Source of the DNA: Anniella stebbinsi
Lineage: Eukaryota; Chordata; Lepidosauria; Squamata; Anniellidae
Direction of reading: 5' to 3'
Assembly (NCBI GenBank): GCA_029215795.1
Contig: JARDYH010000004.1
Span: forward strand, 36,708,001 to 36,772,000
DNA: 64,000 nucleotides
Under the pieces are notes generated by a model. It was not told the DNA's origin. It worked only from the letters and a program-made list of their open reading frames with translations, and made no database searches. Made by a program: the position numbers and the translations under genes. Of the stretch, positions 49,777 to 61,498 are shown one piece after another (position 1 is the stretch's first letter; each line of letters starts with the position of its first letter).

Positions 49777-49989
49777 CTTGGAGGCTATAGTTCAATTCAG
49801 TCCAACAACAGGGTTAGACATTGTTGGGCGCCAACTGAGACCCACACTATAGTTGGCGGTCCACAGCTACTTTCTGGACCGTCCCGGATCCACTTTTCCT
49901 TGTTGTTGCTGCCTGCTCACTTGCTCCCTCTGAGTGAGTGACTGAGCAATGAAAGGAGAAGGTGCAGTAACCTCTGTGTGCCTTGATCT

Positions 49990-50245
49990 CTCTCTCTCTC
50001 TCTGGCCTGTTTTGGACGACATGATAATCAACAGGGGGGTGGGGGAAACAATCGTCCATTGTGTTGCTGATCGGCAGCATTCGGACGACATTTGAGGCAA
50101 AGGAGGGAGGAACAGGCAACAGACAGTAAGTTATTGGCAATATTCGGACACAATAATCAACACAACTGACTATTGTCCCCCCCCCCCCCCGATTATTGTG
50201 TCGTCCGAATGCTGCCTCTCTCTCTCTGAGAGGTAGGTCATGATA
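49990..50245. repeat. Palindromic repeat with CGGACGACA words
   Basis: Several inverted words (TTTTGGACGACATGATAATC, GCATTCGGACGACA, ATTCGGACACAATAATC, GATTATTGTGTCGTCCGAAT), flanked by CT/TC runs at both sides (49991-50003 and 50214-50228). C(14) lies at 50177-50190. Probably a foldback transposon. Confidence 0.5.
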
Positions 50246-51859
50246 ATTTGGCCCAGAGTGAATAGAGAGCAGCAACAGTGGCAAGGAGCAGAAAGTGGGC
50301 CCATTCAAGGAGGGAAACCCAATGGGAACATCTTGAAAATATTAAATGTCACAATGGGGGATCAACACCAGGTCAGCCTTTTCCCACTCCTGTTCCCCCA
50401 CGTGAACCTACTTTTGTTGTTGCTGAAGAAGAGATCTGGAGACCTTCAAAGCTTGCACATTTTTTTTGTGACCTTTGAGTTGTTTTATGGATTTTTTTCT
50501 GATGGCCATCATGGCCATCTTCATTTTTTACTTGAAGAAACCTATGATTGTAATTTGAAACAGGGAAATGGTGTGAAGCTTCTAATATGGATGCTGGTAT
50601 GCTACATGTGGTTAGCAGCTTAGGATGCTGAATTCTGCACTCCACACTGGTGCTTCTGTGAAATCATAAAATACGTACAGGCATGAAAATATGAGAGATA
50701 TTACACTACCAACTATGCTGGATGAGGAATGCTGGGAGGTATAGGACTTTTTCCTGTCTAAACATGTATAAGATTGAATGCATGCTGGTCCTTTGTAAAA
50801 ATTTCTTGCAGGGGCTTCTTTGCAAGTTTTATCAAGCAAGACCTGAACAAATACTATGGGGGTATATATTTTATCAATTCTTCCTGAATTACAAAGCAAA
50901 GCCCTTCAGGAACCTCTTTGGCCAGGAAAACATTCAAAATAGGAGGATATTAACATTTCTAACAGTCATTAAGGAAATTGAAAGTAATTAATTACGCAGA
51001 ATGAGGAAGACAATTCTGGAGAGGACACCTGCACCTATTTAGTCATTTGAATGAACATTTTTGTAGATTCCTTTTTAAAAAGTACCACATTCTCCACCTG
51101 GAGAGCTGAGCATCTTTAATGTCTTTTTAATTGCCTGCTTGTTAACATATAGGTTGACATGTTGCTTAACATGGACATAAGTGTTGTGAAATACTGCAGG
51201 TACTGCAAAGGCTGTGTCGCATAAACCACTCAGTATGGGGTTAGATTAAACTCTCAGTAGTGCTGGGATAAACCTAGCATAAATCAGCAGCAGCCTGTGG
51301 GTTTATTCTGGATTTATACCAGCATAATAAAAAGCAGATGCTTACTCTATGGGGAGGGAACACATTTGTGAGGATGAAGCACATTAATCACAGGTGGTTG
51401 GAAAGTGGGCTAATGCCCCATTCTTAATACTCATTTTGCCAGCAAATAATTTGCTACAATTGGAACACAGTGTTATGCACACCCCACTTCTCCAAGCAGG
51501 GACATCTTCTTGGGGCACTGTGCTTACCTGGGTTTGGTTTCCTTTGGAAGGAGATCACTGTAGACATTTGTCATGCTTGTGTTTATTTACAAATGAAGCA
51601 TAGGTGGAGGTACAGCTTAAGCCCCCAAACAGATAGCCAAGTCCACTGTTTCCACATCAGCCATCCAGGGATAATGCCAGTGCCTTAAGGTACGTACAGA
51701 GCCATAACACAGCCTTGTGTGTCTCTCAGTTGCTGTCTCATTCTCAAAACTGCAGTCTACCCTTTCCTCCCATCACTTTATAGGCACCTAGATTAAAACA
51801 CCCCTGGCCAGGAATTGGGAGGAGAGGTTTCCTAACCACCCAGAAGGCCAGCTACTGAG
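50246..51859. other. Low-copy, MITE scrap
   Basis: Positions 50708-50777 are half of a family C MITE. No gene is otherwise seen. Confidence 0.35.
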
Positions 51860-52350
51860 AACAATCAGGCAATCTCCTCAACAAAAGGAAGGCACTTGGC
51901 AATTTTGACAGGACTATTAAGGCAGTGTCCAGAGCCCAACCCATTTGGGTGAACCTGAGTTCTAGTGTTCTGAGCAAGAGAGAAAATGATCTCTCTATCC
52001 ATTTTCTCTATGTCATTCATATTTCTATAGACCTGTATCACATCACCCCTTAGGATTCTGATGTCCCCTCCCCCCCACCCCAAAGGGAACATGCTCCTTG
52101 ATCATTTTCATTGCCCTTTTCTACAGCTTTTCCAGCTCTTGCATTTCCTTGTTCAGATGGGGGCAAACAGAACCACATGCAGTATTCAATATGGGATAGC
52201 ATCATCAAGGTATCTAAGAGCATTATGACACTCCCCGTTTTATTTTCTGTACCTTTCTTAATAATCGCTAACATAGAATATGCAGCATACCAAATCTATG
52301 TTTTCATTGAGCTTTCAACAATGATCCCAAGATCTCTTTCATAGATAGTC
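51860..52350 (-). mobile_element. CR1/L3-like LINE remnant
   Basis: The minus strand encodes scattered LINE-like peptides: IIKKGTENKTGSVIMLLDTLMMLSHIEYCMWFC at 52160-52265, and FSLAQNTRTQVHPNGLG...HCLNSPVKIAKCLPFVE at 51880-52000. The HIEYCMWF string parallels the HLEYCVQF string of CR1. Frames are broken. Confidence 0.65.
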
Positions 52351-52500
52351 AGATCCCTTTCAGTGCACATAGGAAGTTAGGAATTTTTTATACATCATTT
52401 TAGAACATGGATGGGTTCAGCCCAAAGCCTACACTCTCTTGCGGTGAACCTTTCAGAGGGAGAGGCAGGCATCCTCCTGCCAAAAATGGGCAGGGCACCA

Positions 52501-52531
52501 CCCCTCCCTCCCTCCCTCCCTCCCTCCCTCC

Positions 52532-52583
<52 letters not shown>
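52501..52583. repeat. Compound microsatellite (CCCT)n(CT)n(CA)n
   Basis: Eighty-three bases of pure pyrimidine repeats passing into CA. Mirror design of 7562-7620. Confidence 0.95.
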
Positions 52584-52585
<2 letters not shown>

Positions 52586-53827
52586 AATTCACCCCCCCGT
52601 TCTTAGACATAACATTCACCCATTCATTCACACACACCCATTCTCATATATATTTGATTAATATAGTAATTATTTATTATTCAGATGTATATACTTTGCA
52701 CAAAAGTATCAAAGCAGTGAACATAAAATACAATGGTGTAAAAACAGTAATTTAGCTGTGCATCCCTTAAAGGCCAAAGAATCCTGACATCTGTGATGTT
52801 CTACTGTTTGTGGTTGTAAATATTTGCAAATTTTATTGTTTGTGATATGCATTTGTTTATATCTTTAAAAAGGGTTAAGAATAATAACAGGTAAAGTAAA
52901 TATCTAGGCCAAAATGTACTTACTGTTTGTGGCTATAGGTCTTGGTAAGTATAGAGTGATTGGCTGGTTGTGGGGGAGTGCCTGGATTGGCTGGCTGTGT
53001 GCCTGAATGGAAGGTGAGTGTTGATTGTTGGTTGGTTGGAGTGCCTGGATTAGCTGGCTGTGTAAAAGTAGGAGGAGCTAGAGAGCGAGTGGAGTGTATA
53101 TATGATTCTGACAGAGAAGAGCTGACAGGAAAGGGTTGATGGGGGGTGGAGAATTGAGGGGGATTTTTGAGGGAGATGTTGAAAGAGATTTGAGAGTATT
53201 GAGAGAGAGAGAGAGAGAGAGAGAGAGTCTGAAGCCAGACTATTAGATGAGAAGAGTATTTGACTGAGAGATTGTGATAAGATTTTAGAGCATAGATTAA
53301 ATAAAGAACAGTTTGTTAAGGTATAAGAGTTCTGACTGAAACCAATAAGTATGTAAACCTTGCAACCGCTATATGCAATTGAACTGAAGTACCCATTAAG
53401 CTTGTTGACATGCAATTTCTTATTAATAAATTCTTGTTAATTCTATCTACTGGTGCGGTCTGGGGGTGTACCTGAGAAGGTACTAGTGGCAGCGGAACAA
53501 TGAAGTTATCTGGAGGCCAGGTTGCTGGGCTGTGATGCTGTGGTGCCTAAGTAGTAAAGGCGAGACAGGGGCAGCAGCAGCACGTGGTTGAGGATAACCT
53601 CACAACATCAATTTCACTTTCAGAGCTAGGGGAAGTCTCCAGAATGATTGGCAGCCCCATCAGTTGCTCTGAGCCTTTTGCATTATGTACCTTGAACTGG
53701 AGAGAGGAAGGGAGGCCAGTATGATAAGTCACTTTTTGCTTTCAACTCCACAGGACTACGTGAGGATTTCAGATGGCATTGGACGAAGCTGCAAAGCAGC
53801 CCCAAGGATAACACATGGCTTCCTCAA
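52584..53827. other. Possible LTR-like stretch with (GA)n
   Basis: Positions 52930-53480 include imperfect repeats of 'gtgcctggatt.gctggctgtgt', a TATA-like GTGTATATATG at 53095, (GA)n at 53203-53227, AATAAAG near 53300 and AATAAATTC near 53426, then a 'tggtgcggtctggggg' stretch. This could be a solitary LTR, but no TG...CA boundaries or target duplication were found. Confidence 0.25.
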
Positions 53828-54372
53828 CAGAGGTGGAGAACATCAGGCTTAGGAGACACATTTGGCCCTCCAGGGGTACCAATCTGTCAGTGGACGCTGG
53901 CGGCCCTGGTTTTGGTAGGGCTGTGAATGCATTCCAGCCAGAACTCTAAAGGAACTACCCAAGGTGCTGAACCTGATCTCCAAAATGGGATCAGCATCTT
54001 AGCTCCTTTAGAGTTCTGGCTGGTTCTGACTGAAACTTGAATGGATTCATAGCCCACTGAAATTGGAGCCACCAGCCTCCACTGCAATCTGGCCTTTCAG
54101 GGTTTCACAGGTGGCCACACCCTTTCCCACTACTACTGATCATTTGGTAGTTTGCCAGCTTTTGTGCCATTTTCTTTCCATTCTAAAATGTTGAAAGGCC
54201 TCTCCTAAGGCTTAATGACTGGCAGAAAAAGCTTTCAGCCAAAATAGGTTGGTATGTTTGGCTCCACCCCTTTTGCATTTGGCCCCACCCACTACTTGAA
54301 TGTCACACCCAAAAGCTTCTCTAAAATTGAATATGGCCCTCAATCTGAAAGAGTGTCAACAGCCTTGCTCTA
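53828..54372 (+). mobile_element. Dispersed repeat J, copy 2, split by MITE B
   Basis: Blocks 'ggtggagaacatcaggcttaggagac', 'ttggccctccaggggtacc', 'aaaattgaatatggccctcaatctgaaagagtgtcaac' match 19747-20054. The MITE at 53888-54084 interrupts it. Removing the MITE and one 8-bp duplication restores collinearity. Confidence 0.65.
53888..54084. mobile_element. hAT-like MITE, family B, in repeat J
   Basis: 197 bp with CAGTGGACGCTGG and CCAGCCTCCACTG ends and mirrored 'gccagaactctaaaggaact'/'ctcctttagagttctggct' blocks. Flanks CAATCTGT and CAATCTGG, 7 of 8 matching. Confidence 0.85.
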
Positions 54373-54601
54373 TAGTTAGTACGATCAGAAGCATTCAACA
54401 TCTCATACCACAGAATGGGGTGGTAGAATTCTGGACAGCACTACCTCAGACTGGTGGGGGTGGTGGGATGCTCATATATTATTGAATGTTCTTTCCTATA
54501 AAATGCTCCCTGCAGGTAGTAAACCAGCACATCAGGCATAAGACTTCAATTTTCTTCCTGATGTGCTAATTTACTATATTCAGGGCATTTTTAACATCGA
54601 G

Positions 54602-54603
<2 letters not shown>

Positions 54604-54649
<46 letters not shown>
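54604..54649. repeat. (CA)n microsatellite
   Basis: Twenty-three uninterrupted CA units. Flanking 'gcacatcagg' (54525-54535) and 'cctgatgtgcta' (54558-54570) form a small inverted repeat to the left. Confidence 0.95.
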
Positions 54650-54652
<3 letters not shown>

Positions 54653-55184
54653 CTTCTGAGTGTACCCTGGAGTGGTACAATCCAGAATTCCACCAGTTTC
54701 CACTTCATTCTGCATAATGCATAGAAGAGTTTTTTGGCTGCCACTACAGTTGCTTTCTACCATGCTGGAATTCTTTAAAATTATTGATGTTCTCCTCACT
54801 GATGGCCTTAGGCCAGAGCTGGTTTACTTGATAAGCTATTTTTCCTGCCTGGCGTTAAGTGTTTTGCTTCACAGATTAGTTATTTAATTGAGAGCCAGGT
54901 GTCTTAAAGCCCCCAGAGGCCACAGTCTTAGTGATGAACTGTCAGGGAAGAAGACAGGAAACCCTACTTCTCCCTCTTTGCAGAAGGCTCTCATTATTTC
55001 AGTGCAAAGACAACACATGGCCCAGCTGTTATTTCCTTCTTATCATGGTTGTTCACAAATGGGAAACACGATTCTTCATCCTGTACCTAAACTTGACACA
55101 GTAACAAGTTCCCAACAACTCAGATAATTAATTGACCAACAAGAATCCCAGCAGTGCATAAGTTCTGTAACAGAACTTAGGGAT
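54650..55184. other. Nothing recognised
   Basis: Low-copy sequence, no gene. Confidence 0.35.
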
Positions 55185-55589
55185 GTGCAAATCCACAGAA
55201 TGCGAGCTCATAGAGTTGCTCTGCATTCTACCTCGAAGCTCATTCCAATGGGTCCATAGCTTTGTTTTTTTGTTTTGCACAAAAATGTGTGTACACTTTT
55301 GTGCACATTCCCCCCAAAATCACGCATCAGTTGTGCTCTTTTTTTGAAATGTACACACTTTTCTCCCATTGATTAAAGAGTGTTTGTGTGTATTTCTTTT
55401 CATGCAGATTTTTTTTCAGAAGTATGCATTTTTGAACACTGTTTTTGTTCTGTGAATCACATCTCAATATCTGAACTGTGTGGATTTTGACCACAGATCG
55501 TATTCGGGTCAGTGTTAGGTGCCGGGAGGTGTGACCAGGGTAAATTGTGATCCAAAACAATCTGAAATGAATTTCTCATTCATCTCTAC
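55185..55589. mobile_element. hAT-like element, family I
   Basis: TAGGGATGTGCAAATCC-type left end and CATTCATCTCTA right end (complement TAGAGATGAATG). The interior is inverted relative to 30062-30430 ('cccattgattaaagagtgtttgtgtg', 'cagaagtatgcatttttgaa'). Confidence 0.65.
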
Positions 55590-55607
55590 TGATGACTTCT
55601 CCCAATG

Positions 55608-55888
55608 GATAAATGGGAAGTGGTGCTCCACTCAGTAGTCACATCCCCGAAGTTACCTGTATTGACTAGCTCTGCCCCCTGATCAAGGATGGAGCCTTCA
55701 GGTGTACAGCTGTGCGCACCAAGGCTTCCATGCAATCTGAAACCCTGTAAGATCAGGGTTCCTGATTGCATGGAAACCTTCATTCTGATGGCTATATGTG
55801 TGAAGGCTCTACCCTGTAGATATCTGTATTCTGTGCAAAGATGTCAGGGGTTAGGGCAGTGCAGTGCACCCTCACTTCCCATTCATGT
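55608..55888. mobile_element. Foldback element with nested hairpin
   Basis: Outer arms AAATGGGAAGTGGTGCTCCA and (complement of right) AATGGGAAGTGAGGGTGCAC. Inner arms AGCCTTCAGGTGTACAGC / GGCTATATGTGTGAAGGCT, and a central pair GCTTCCATGCAATC / GATTGCATGGAAAC with GAAACCCTG / CAGGGTTCC. A multi-step palindrome over 280 bp. Confidence 0.7.
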
Positions 55889-57227
55889 GCGGAGAGCACA
55901 CATGAGTAAAATTTCTGTATATGGCTATAGAATTACTCTCTCTTCCTTTTCCACATCTCCCACTCCAAATGGAGGCCACATTACTGAAATGATACATCAA
56001 TGGAAATCAGAGCTGGGCATTCCACGGTGGTTCCTGGAATCTAGAATTAAAGAAGCATCGACTGCCTTTAACAAGGCTATCACTCTAAACAAACAAAAGC
56101 CATAAGAACTTAATTTCATCCATGGTCCACCATACATGCCACTTCTCTGAAACATGGGAAGGGGTAAGAAGACTTTTCCTTAAAGTAGTAAGCTTTTTCC
56201 TTCTTATCGAGTAACTACAGTAAGCCCATATACATATAGGATTAAGGGGAAGGCCACTCAGGTCAGAAGACATTCATTCATCCATTCAGTCAATTTATAC
56301 AAAGCCTTTCCACCAAGAAAATGATGCTCAAGGTGGCTAACAATCATAAAAAAACATTTTTAAATAATAAAAAAACTAAGTTAAAATACATTAAAAACAC
56401 ATGGCATACAATATAGGCTTAAGTACCTGTACATGGTTGTCTCTCTGAAATTGAGGACTGTATACGCATGATCATTCTCAAGGCATTGGGCCAGATCACT
56501 GCATTAACACTTGGCCAACCAGTCAATGAACTACAGAATTACAATGAATTTTGCTACTTTCAAAGCAGAGTCAATATGATTGCCTTTTGCTGAAATGTCT
56601 TCCCCTTTAGTACAAGCTTATCCTGAAGTGGGGCAGAGAAATCCCCAGTTTATCTATGATCTCTCCGATCGGAGATAACAAAGGGATTCCCCTTTCACTG
56701 CTCACCCTCAGGGACATGGAGCATAGGGAGGGTGTGGGGCTTGGAAAGGGCATGAAGTGGGGGCTGCAGAAGAGTGCGGAGCTTTCTGCAGGCTGGATTG
56801 GGCCCCAGCACTGGCTGGATTATTAAGGCGGTGGGCTAAGATGTATTTTCTGTTCACTTTTTTTGTGTTTTTCAGGGATGGGTCAAGACAGAGCAGCAAA
56901 TGGACCCCTGCCTGCCCCCCCCCCCCCCCCCGAGTCAAGATGCATACTACCCAAGGCTGGAGTAATTTTGGCACTTGAGGCAGTTATATCTACAAGCACC
57001 TCTTCCCCTCCCTGGCAGTATTTGTTACCCGTTCATGACCCCCCCAAATCAGCTGCATGTGGTGGCTGCCTCACTCTGTCTAATGGTAGGGCCAGCAGGC
57101 CTCGCCAATACTCTGAGAAAAATGAAAGTGCACCCTGTAACTTCTCCCAGAATCCTCTGCATTATGCAGTTATTACTTCAATGAAAGATGTAGGACATTT
57201 TATTGCCACTGTTATACTATAAAGTAG
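55889..57227. other. Low-copy, LINE tail at 56281-56405
   Basis: 56281-56405 resembles a minus-strand L2-like 3' end ('tcaatttatacaaagcctttcc.. aaggtggctaacaa' then A-rich). C(17) lies at 56915-56931. Positions 57040-57110 carry the 'ctgcctcactctgtctaatggtagggccagc' scrap. No gene is seen. Confidence 0.4.
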
Positions 57228-57362
57228 CCTGCTCCAAACTGGTGCTCTCTAGATGTTTCGGACGTCAGCTCCCATGAGCCCCAGCCAGCATGGCCATTGG
57301 TCAGGAATAATGGGAGTCGGAATTCAAAACTGGTGGAGGCTACTAGGTTGGAGAAGGCTGCT
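57228..57362. mobile_element. Palindromic MITE, family D
   Basis: GCTCTCTAGATGTTTCGGAC arm, CATGAGCCCCAGCCAGCATGGCC core, and a decayed right arm ending in 'aggttggagaaggctgc'. Confidence 0.75.
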
Positions 57363-57894
57363 ATAGAGAAATGCACATGCATATTAATATATTGTATTAA
57401 AAATCCCAGTACCAGACATTCCCCTAAAGAAAGCTCAAAGAGATTTACAAAGAAATTCCCAAACAGCCCTGTGAGTTGCAAAATATTTGTTTAAGAGCAA
57501 AGCAGAGACTGCGGTCTTTTAAATGACTCAATCACCATCAGTTCCTCTCCAGAATATTTAAGGGTCTCACTATCTCTACCAGAAGTTGGATGGGCAACCG
57601 TTTGGCTCTTGTGCAACTCAGTAACTTCAGTAAACTAGAATGACAGAATTGTGTGAAATAGTCCTTTGCTCAGTTGGGACTGGTTCTGATACTTGAGCTT
57701 CTTGAGGAGAAAATTGCTGGGAGAGCAGAACGTTATTTAAAAATGAAGGGAAAATATTTAAGAGCTTTTCAACTAAACTCATGAAATTGATATTGCTTTC
57801 TGAGATTTATTGAATGCTTTCTAGGGAACATACCCTGAAACACCATGTGGATGTTTAAAATTAATATGTACAACATTTTTTGGTAGTTCTAGAA

Positions 57895-58205
57895 AGCCAG
57901 TGTGCTGTAGTGATTAGAGCAGCTTTTCTCAACCTGGTGCTCTCCAGATATTTTGGATTACAATTCTCATCAGCCCCAGCCAACATAGGAAATGGTCAGG
58001 GATAGTGGGAGCTTTAGTCCAAATACCTGGAGGGCATCAGTTTGGGGAAGACTTAATTAGAATATCGGGCTAGGACTGGGGAGATGCAGCTTGAAGTCTA
58101 CACTCAGCCATGAAGCTCACTGGGTCACCTTGGGACATCCACTACCTATGTTGTGATAATAAAATGAAGTGGGGACGGGGAGTCAGAGCCATGTAGGCTG
58201 CCTTG
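57895..58205 (+). mobile_element. tRNA-derived MIR-like SINE, split by MITE D
   Basis: Left part 'gccagtgtgctgtagtgattagagc' holds the A-box-like region. Right part from about 58056 ('gggctaggactgggga', 'cactcagccatgaagctcactgggtcaccttggg', 'gataataaaatgaagtgggga') matches the SINE at 10893-11040. A family D MITE sits between, flanked by ATTAGA words. Confidence 0.75.
57927..58055. mobile_element. Palindromic MITE, family D, nested in SINE
   Basis: 'tcaacctggtgctctccagatattttgga' left arm, CATCAGCCCCAGCCAACATAGG core, and 'aaatacctggagggcatcagtttgggga' right arm. Confidence 0.8.
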
Positions 58206-58451
58206 AGGACAAGGCAGGAAAGTAGGAATATCAAAAACACCATTATCACTATCAGTGTTGTTTCCCCTCACCCCATGCTTCTTGTGAAAGTGGTAAAACA
58301 TCAAAACCTCATTTTTCCAAAGTAGAATCTCCAAAATCAAGCTCATTCTGTGGCATTCTGAAATTAGGATTCTCTCCATTTCATTAGAGAGGCACAGTTC
58401 AACTTCTGCACCTTTTCCTTCAATGTTCTGATTATCATCATCATCATCTAA

Positions 58452-58484
<33 letters not shown>

Positions 58485-59574
58485 CTCCCAAATCAGATTA
58501 ATTTTTTTTAAAGAAATAACAGGAATGGGAAAATTGAGGGAATTCATATTGATTTGTTTTCAGCATTTATATCTGGATTTTCTATAAAATATCCAAGGTG
58601 GCTTAACAGCAATAGTAAAACAATATACAGTAATAAAAAATAAAAATATCAATAAATAAACAATCTAAGAAAAGGCTTAAAAGACAGAAGGGCAGTAACA
58701 GCACAAAACACACAAAAGTAAATGAAACAAAGCAGTCCTTGTGGCTCATCTCACAGGGAGCAGTGGAGGGGCCAGGCTTTGTGCATGTCCAGCTCAAGCT
58801 AGTAAACTAGACACAGTTTAAGTTAAACTTTAAACTTTAAGAAGTCAAAATAAAGAAGATTTTTAAAAAGAAGATTTCAGAACAAAAGGAACATCAAAAG
58901 AGATACGTGCAATGATAAAAGAGAGAAAGAGTTCGTGGTTATGAAGCGCACTCTAGTCGTGTAGAGACGAAAGAAGAAAAGGAAAATGTTTGATAGAAGA
59001 GGGCTTACAAAGAAGAAAAGCAGATGCATCAAGACTGAAACATCATGGGAATCGAGGGGAAAAGAGAAAGGCCAAATTATGGAGAGCTTTAGAAGAATCA
59101 AAGATTTACATTAAATAAAAAACAAACAAAAAATGGGAGCCATATGACATTTATCTCCGAAGTAAAATGAACTGAATCAATCAATGCAAAGTACAAAGGG
59201 AATAAAGAGAGCAAGAATTAAATGGCAGTACAAGGATAGCAGGATGTATATTATATGATCTATCTTGCTAAGTTCCTCCATTTAATTTCCGTGACAGAAT
59301 GGTATAGCAGAAATAAATGATCAGTATAAATGCCATGACTAATTGTCAGAGCAGAACCGCAGGCATAGCTGGATCAGGAGAACAGAGGTGTCAAGCCAAG
59401 AGTCAGATCTAGATGCCAAGTCCAGAGCCAGCAAATTGTACTATGAAGTCCCAGCACAAACAGGAAGCATTCAAAGCACTTCCTATTGAGGAGAGCCAAT
59501 GGCCAACTGGAGTGGGTGGAACCACACAGTGCCCAGGAATCCTTTACTGCCTACAGAGTTGTTCTAGCCCAGCC
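58206..59574. other. (TA)n microsatellite and LINE tail
   Basis: (ATC)n lies at 58434-58448 and (TA)n at 58454-58482. Positions 58585-58720 resemble a minus-strand L2-like 3' end ('aaaatatccaaggtggcttaacagcaata', then A-rich). The A/G-rich sequence to 59110 is otherwise unassigned. Confidence 0.4.
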
Positions 59575-59695
59575 TTCCCCAACCTGGTGCCCTCCAGATA
59601 TTTTGGACGCTAACTCTCATCAGCCCCAGCCAACATGGCCAATTGACAGGAAGGCTGGAAGTGCTAGTCCAAAACATCTGGAGGGCACCAAGTTT
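59575..59695. mobile_element. Palindromic MITE, family D, well preserved
   Basis: AACCTGGTGCCCTCCAGATA left and AACATCTGGAGGGCACCAAG right, with a CATCAGCCCCAGCCAACATG core. The arms pair over most of 45 bp. Confidence 0.85.
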
Positions 59696-60245
59696 GGTGC
59701 TCTAGCTTGTAGCTCTGGTGAAAAAGATCTATACTACCATTGCAAATGACAGGTGTGCCCCTGATTTCCAAATGCGCCAATGGCAAACGGTTAAAGTCCC
59801 ACATGTTCCAGTCCTGAACTGCACCCCCACCCCCCCGTTGCCCTGCTGGCTATTCATTAAAAAACAGTCAACCATGCAAGGCCAAACAATGTGATTAACA
59901 TCACGTCTAGTTTGTCTTCAAGACTGCGAAATCCTCAAAGTTTTCAAATTACACCCTTGTCCCTCTAATGCTGACGGTACCTCTCCATGCCTCGGAAAGC
60001 ATGCTGTGTCGGGCTGCGTGGCTTATCCTCTCTCTGTGCCTGTGAGATGCAAATGAAGCACTCTGCTTGATAATTTCCTTAGAGGTACTTTTGACAATTC
60101 ACGAGATCTCTCCCTTATGCGCCATTTCACCGCTCAAGTGGGAAATAAAAAAATCTTCAATTTTCTTTTAACAAGCACTCAGCCTAATCCCCAACTACCG
60201 TGATGGCAGCGATCTCCCTATTGTCTGTGAGCTGTCTTTGCACTG
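59696..60245. other. Low-repeat stretch, possible conserved element
   Basis: 59880-60245 has no recognisable repeat and balanced composition, and contains an octamer ATGCAAAT (60047-60054). No exon is seen. It is a candidate conserved non-coding element only by appearance. Confidence 0.3.
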
Positions 60246-60919
60246 TGGAGCAGATGATGCAACAGGATTTTGCTTGCTTGTTTGCTTTGCTTATGGTGCC
60301 TGCAAGGTATTATGTGGTTTCAAACTGTTGATCAGAATAAATATCATCGGCAGAGAATGGGACTGAGAGACAAGGACTGCCAATGGTTTATTATGGAGGA
60401 GTGGGGTAAATATTTTCCTGTGCAATCAAGGGATGAGAGAGAAATTAGTTTAGTCTGCATTTCTAACTGAATCAGTTTAATTCACACTCCATGAACTATG
60501 CGTATCGGAACACAGTTGTTCTTCGGATTGTGCACATCTCCACTTTTCTCAGGTGAAACATTGTATACAAAAATGGATATGTTAGAGAATGTTTTATGCA
60601 ACATTGTATACATTAGGAAAAGTTGCAGACAAAATGCATTTGGTAGGGAAAACTGCATAGAAATAAGAGGGAAAAATAGATGGGACAGACTTATGATTGA
60701 ATACATCGGACATTGATACAGAACAGAAATAGTGCAATTCTGTACATGTTTACTCGGCTATAAACCCCATTTTCAATGGAAGTCTCAGAAAAATGCATAT
60801 AGGTTTGCAGACTCAATGTTTTACCCTTCAGTGCCTGTATCTATAACATGCAGATTTGGGGGAAGGTGTCACTCTGCAGTCTGAAATAGTGCTAGTGGAA
60901 CTCTGCTAAATCTTTCCAT
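60246..60919. other. Intronic or intergenic, family I-like scrap
   Basis: 60490-60700 has family I-like A-rich character. A short 'tgtttactcggctataaaccccatttt.aatggaag' scrap lies at 60749-60783. No gene is seen. Confidence 0.3.
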
Positions 60920-61100
60920 TGCACAAGACTTGCCCATCCGCTTGCACAACTGGCTGTGCAAGCAGTTGCACAACCAGTTGTACAAGGGCTTGCATAAGGT
61001 TGTATAAGAGTTATGTGCAACCTATTGTGTTGTGTGCAATGTGTTGCACAAGCATAATGCACGACCACTTGTGCAACTGTGCTTGCGCAAATGTAACTTT
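60920..61100. repeat. Dense TTGCACAA/TTGTGCAA word array
   Basis: About a dozen exact or near copies of the palindromic word TTGCACAA or its inverse occur in 180 bp, including CTTGCACAACTGG, AGTTGCACAACC, GTTGCACAAGC and CTTGCGCAAATG. Spacing is irregular, 10-20 bp. Confidence 0.75.
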
Positions 61101-61489
61101 AGTTGGATTCTTCATTTGTGCATAGTTCAGAACCTAATTTCTGCTAGTGCATCATCATTTGCCCCAATGGAATGACACAGTTGGATACTGCCATTTAGCC
61201 CAGCTTTGGCTTTGCAAACAATCATGTTTTGGGAATCTGGGTTTGCAGCTCTTCTTCTTTTCCCCACTCTTCCTACAGTTGTTGCTCCTCTTTTGAAGCT
61301 AAACATTGTGCTGGGGAAAGGTGTAAAGGAGGAGAGAACTGGGGAGTAACCAGGACTTTTGTCAGACCAGAAGTGATGATCACATCTCCTGGACCGCCAG
61401 GATAATTGACAGACCCTCCTTGCTCCAGCAAGTGAATGAGGCGATAATGAGGCTTTCAAGTTTTACTATTGTTTGAGACAGATTAACTG
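61101..61489. other. Nothing recognised
   Basis: Sequence between the word array and the LINE. No gene is seen. Confidence 0.35.
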
Positions 61490-61498
61490 CAAGCAGTT

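Noticed and set aside
52930..53480. Solitary LTR
   Set aside because: Suggestive TATA-like and AATAAA-like signals, but no TG...CA borders or target duplication. Kept only as a low-confidence region note.
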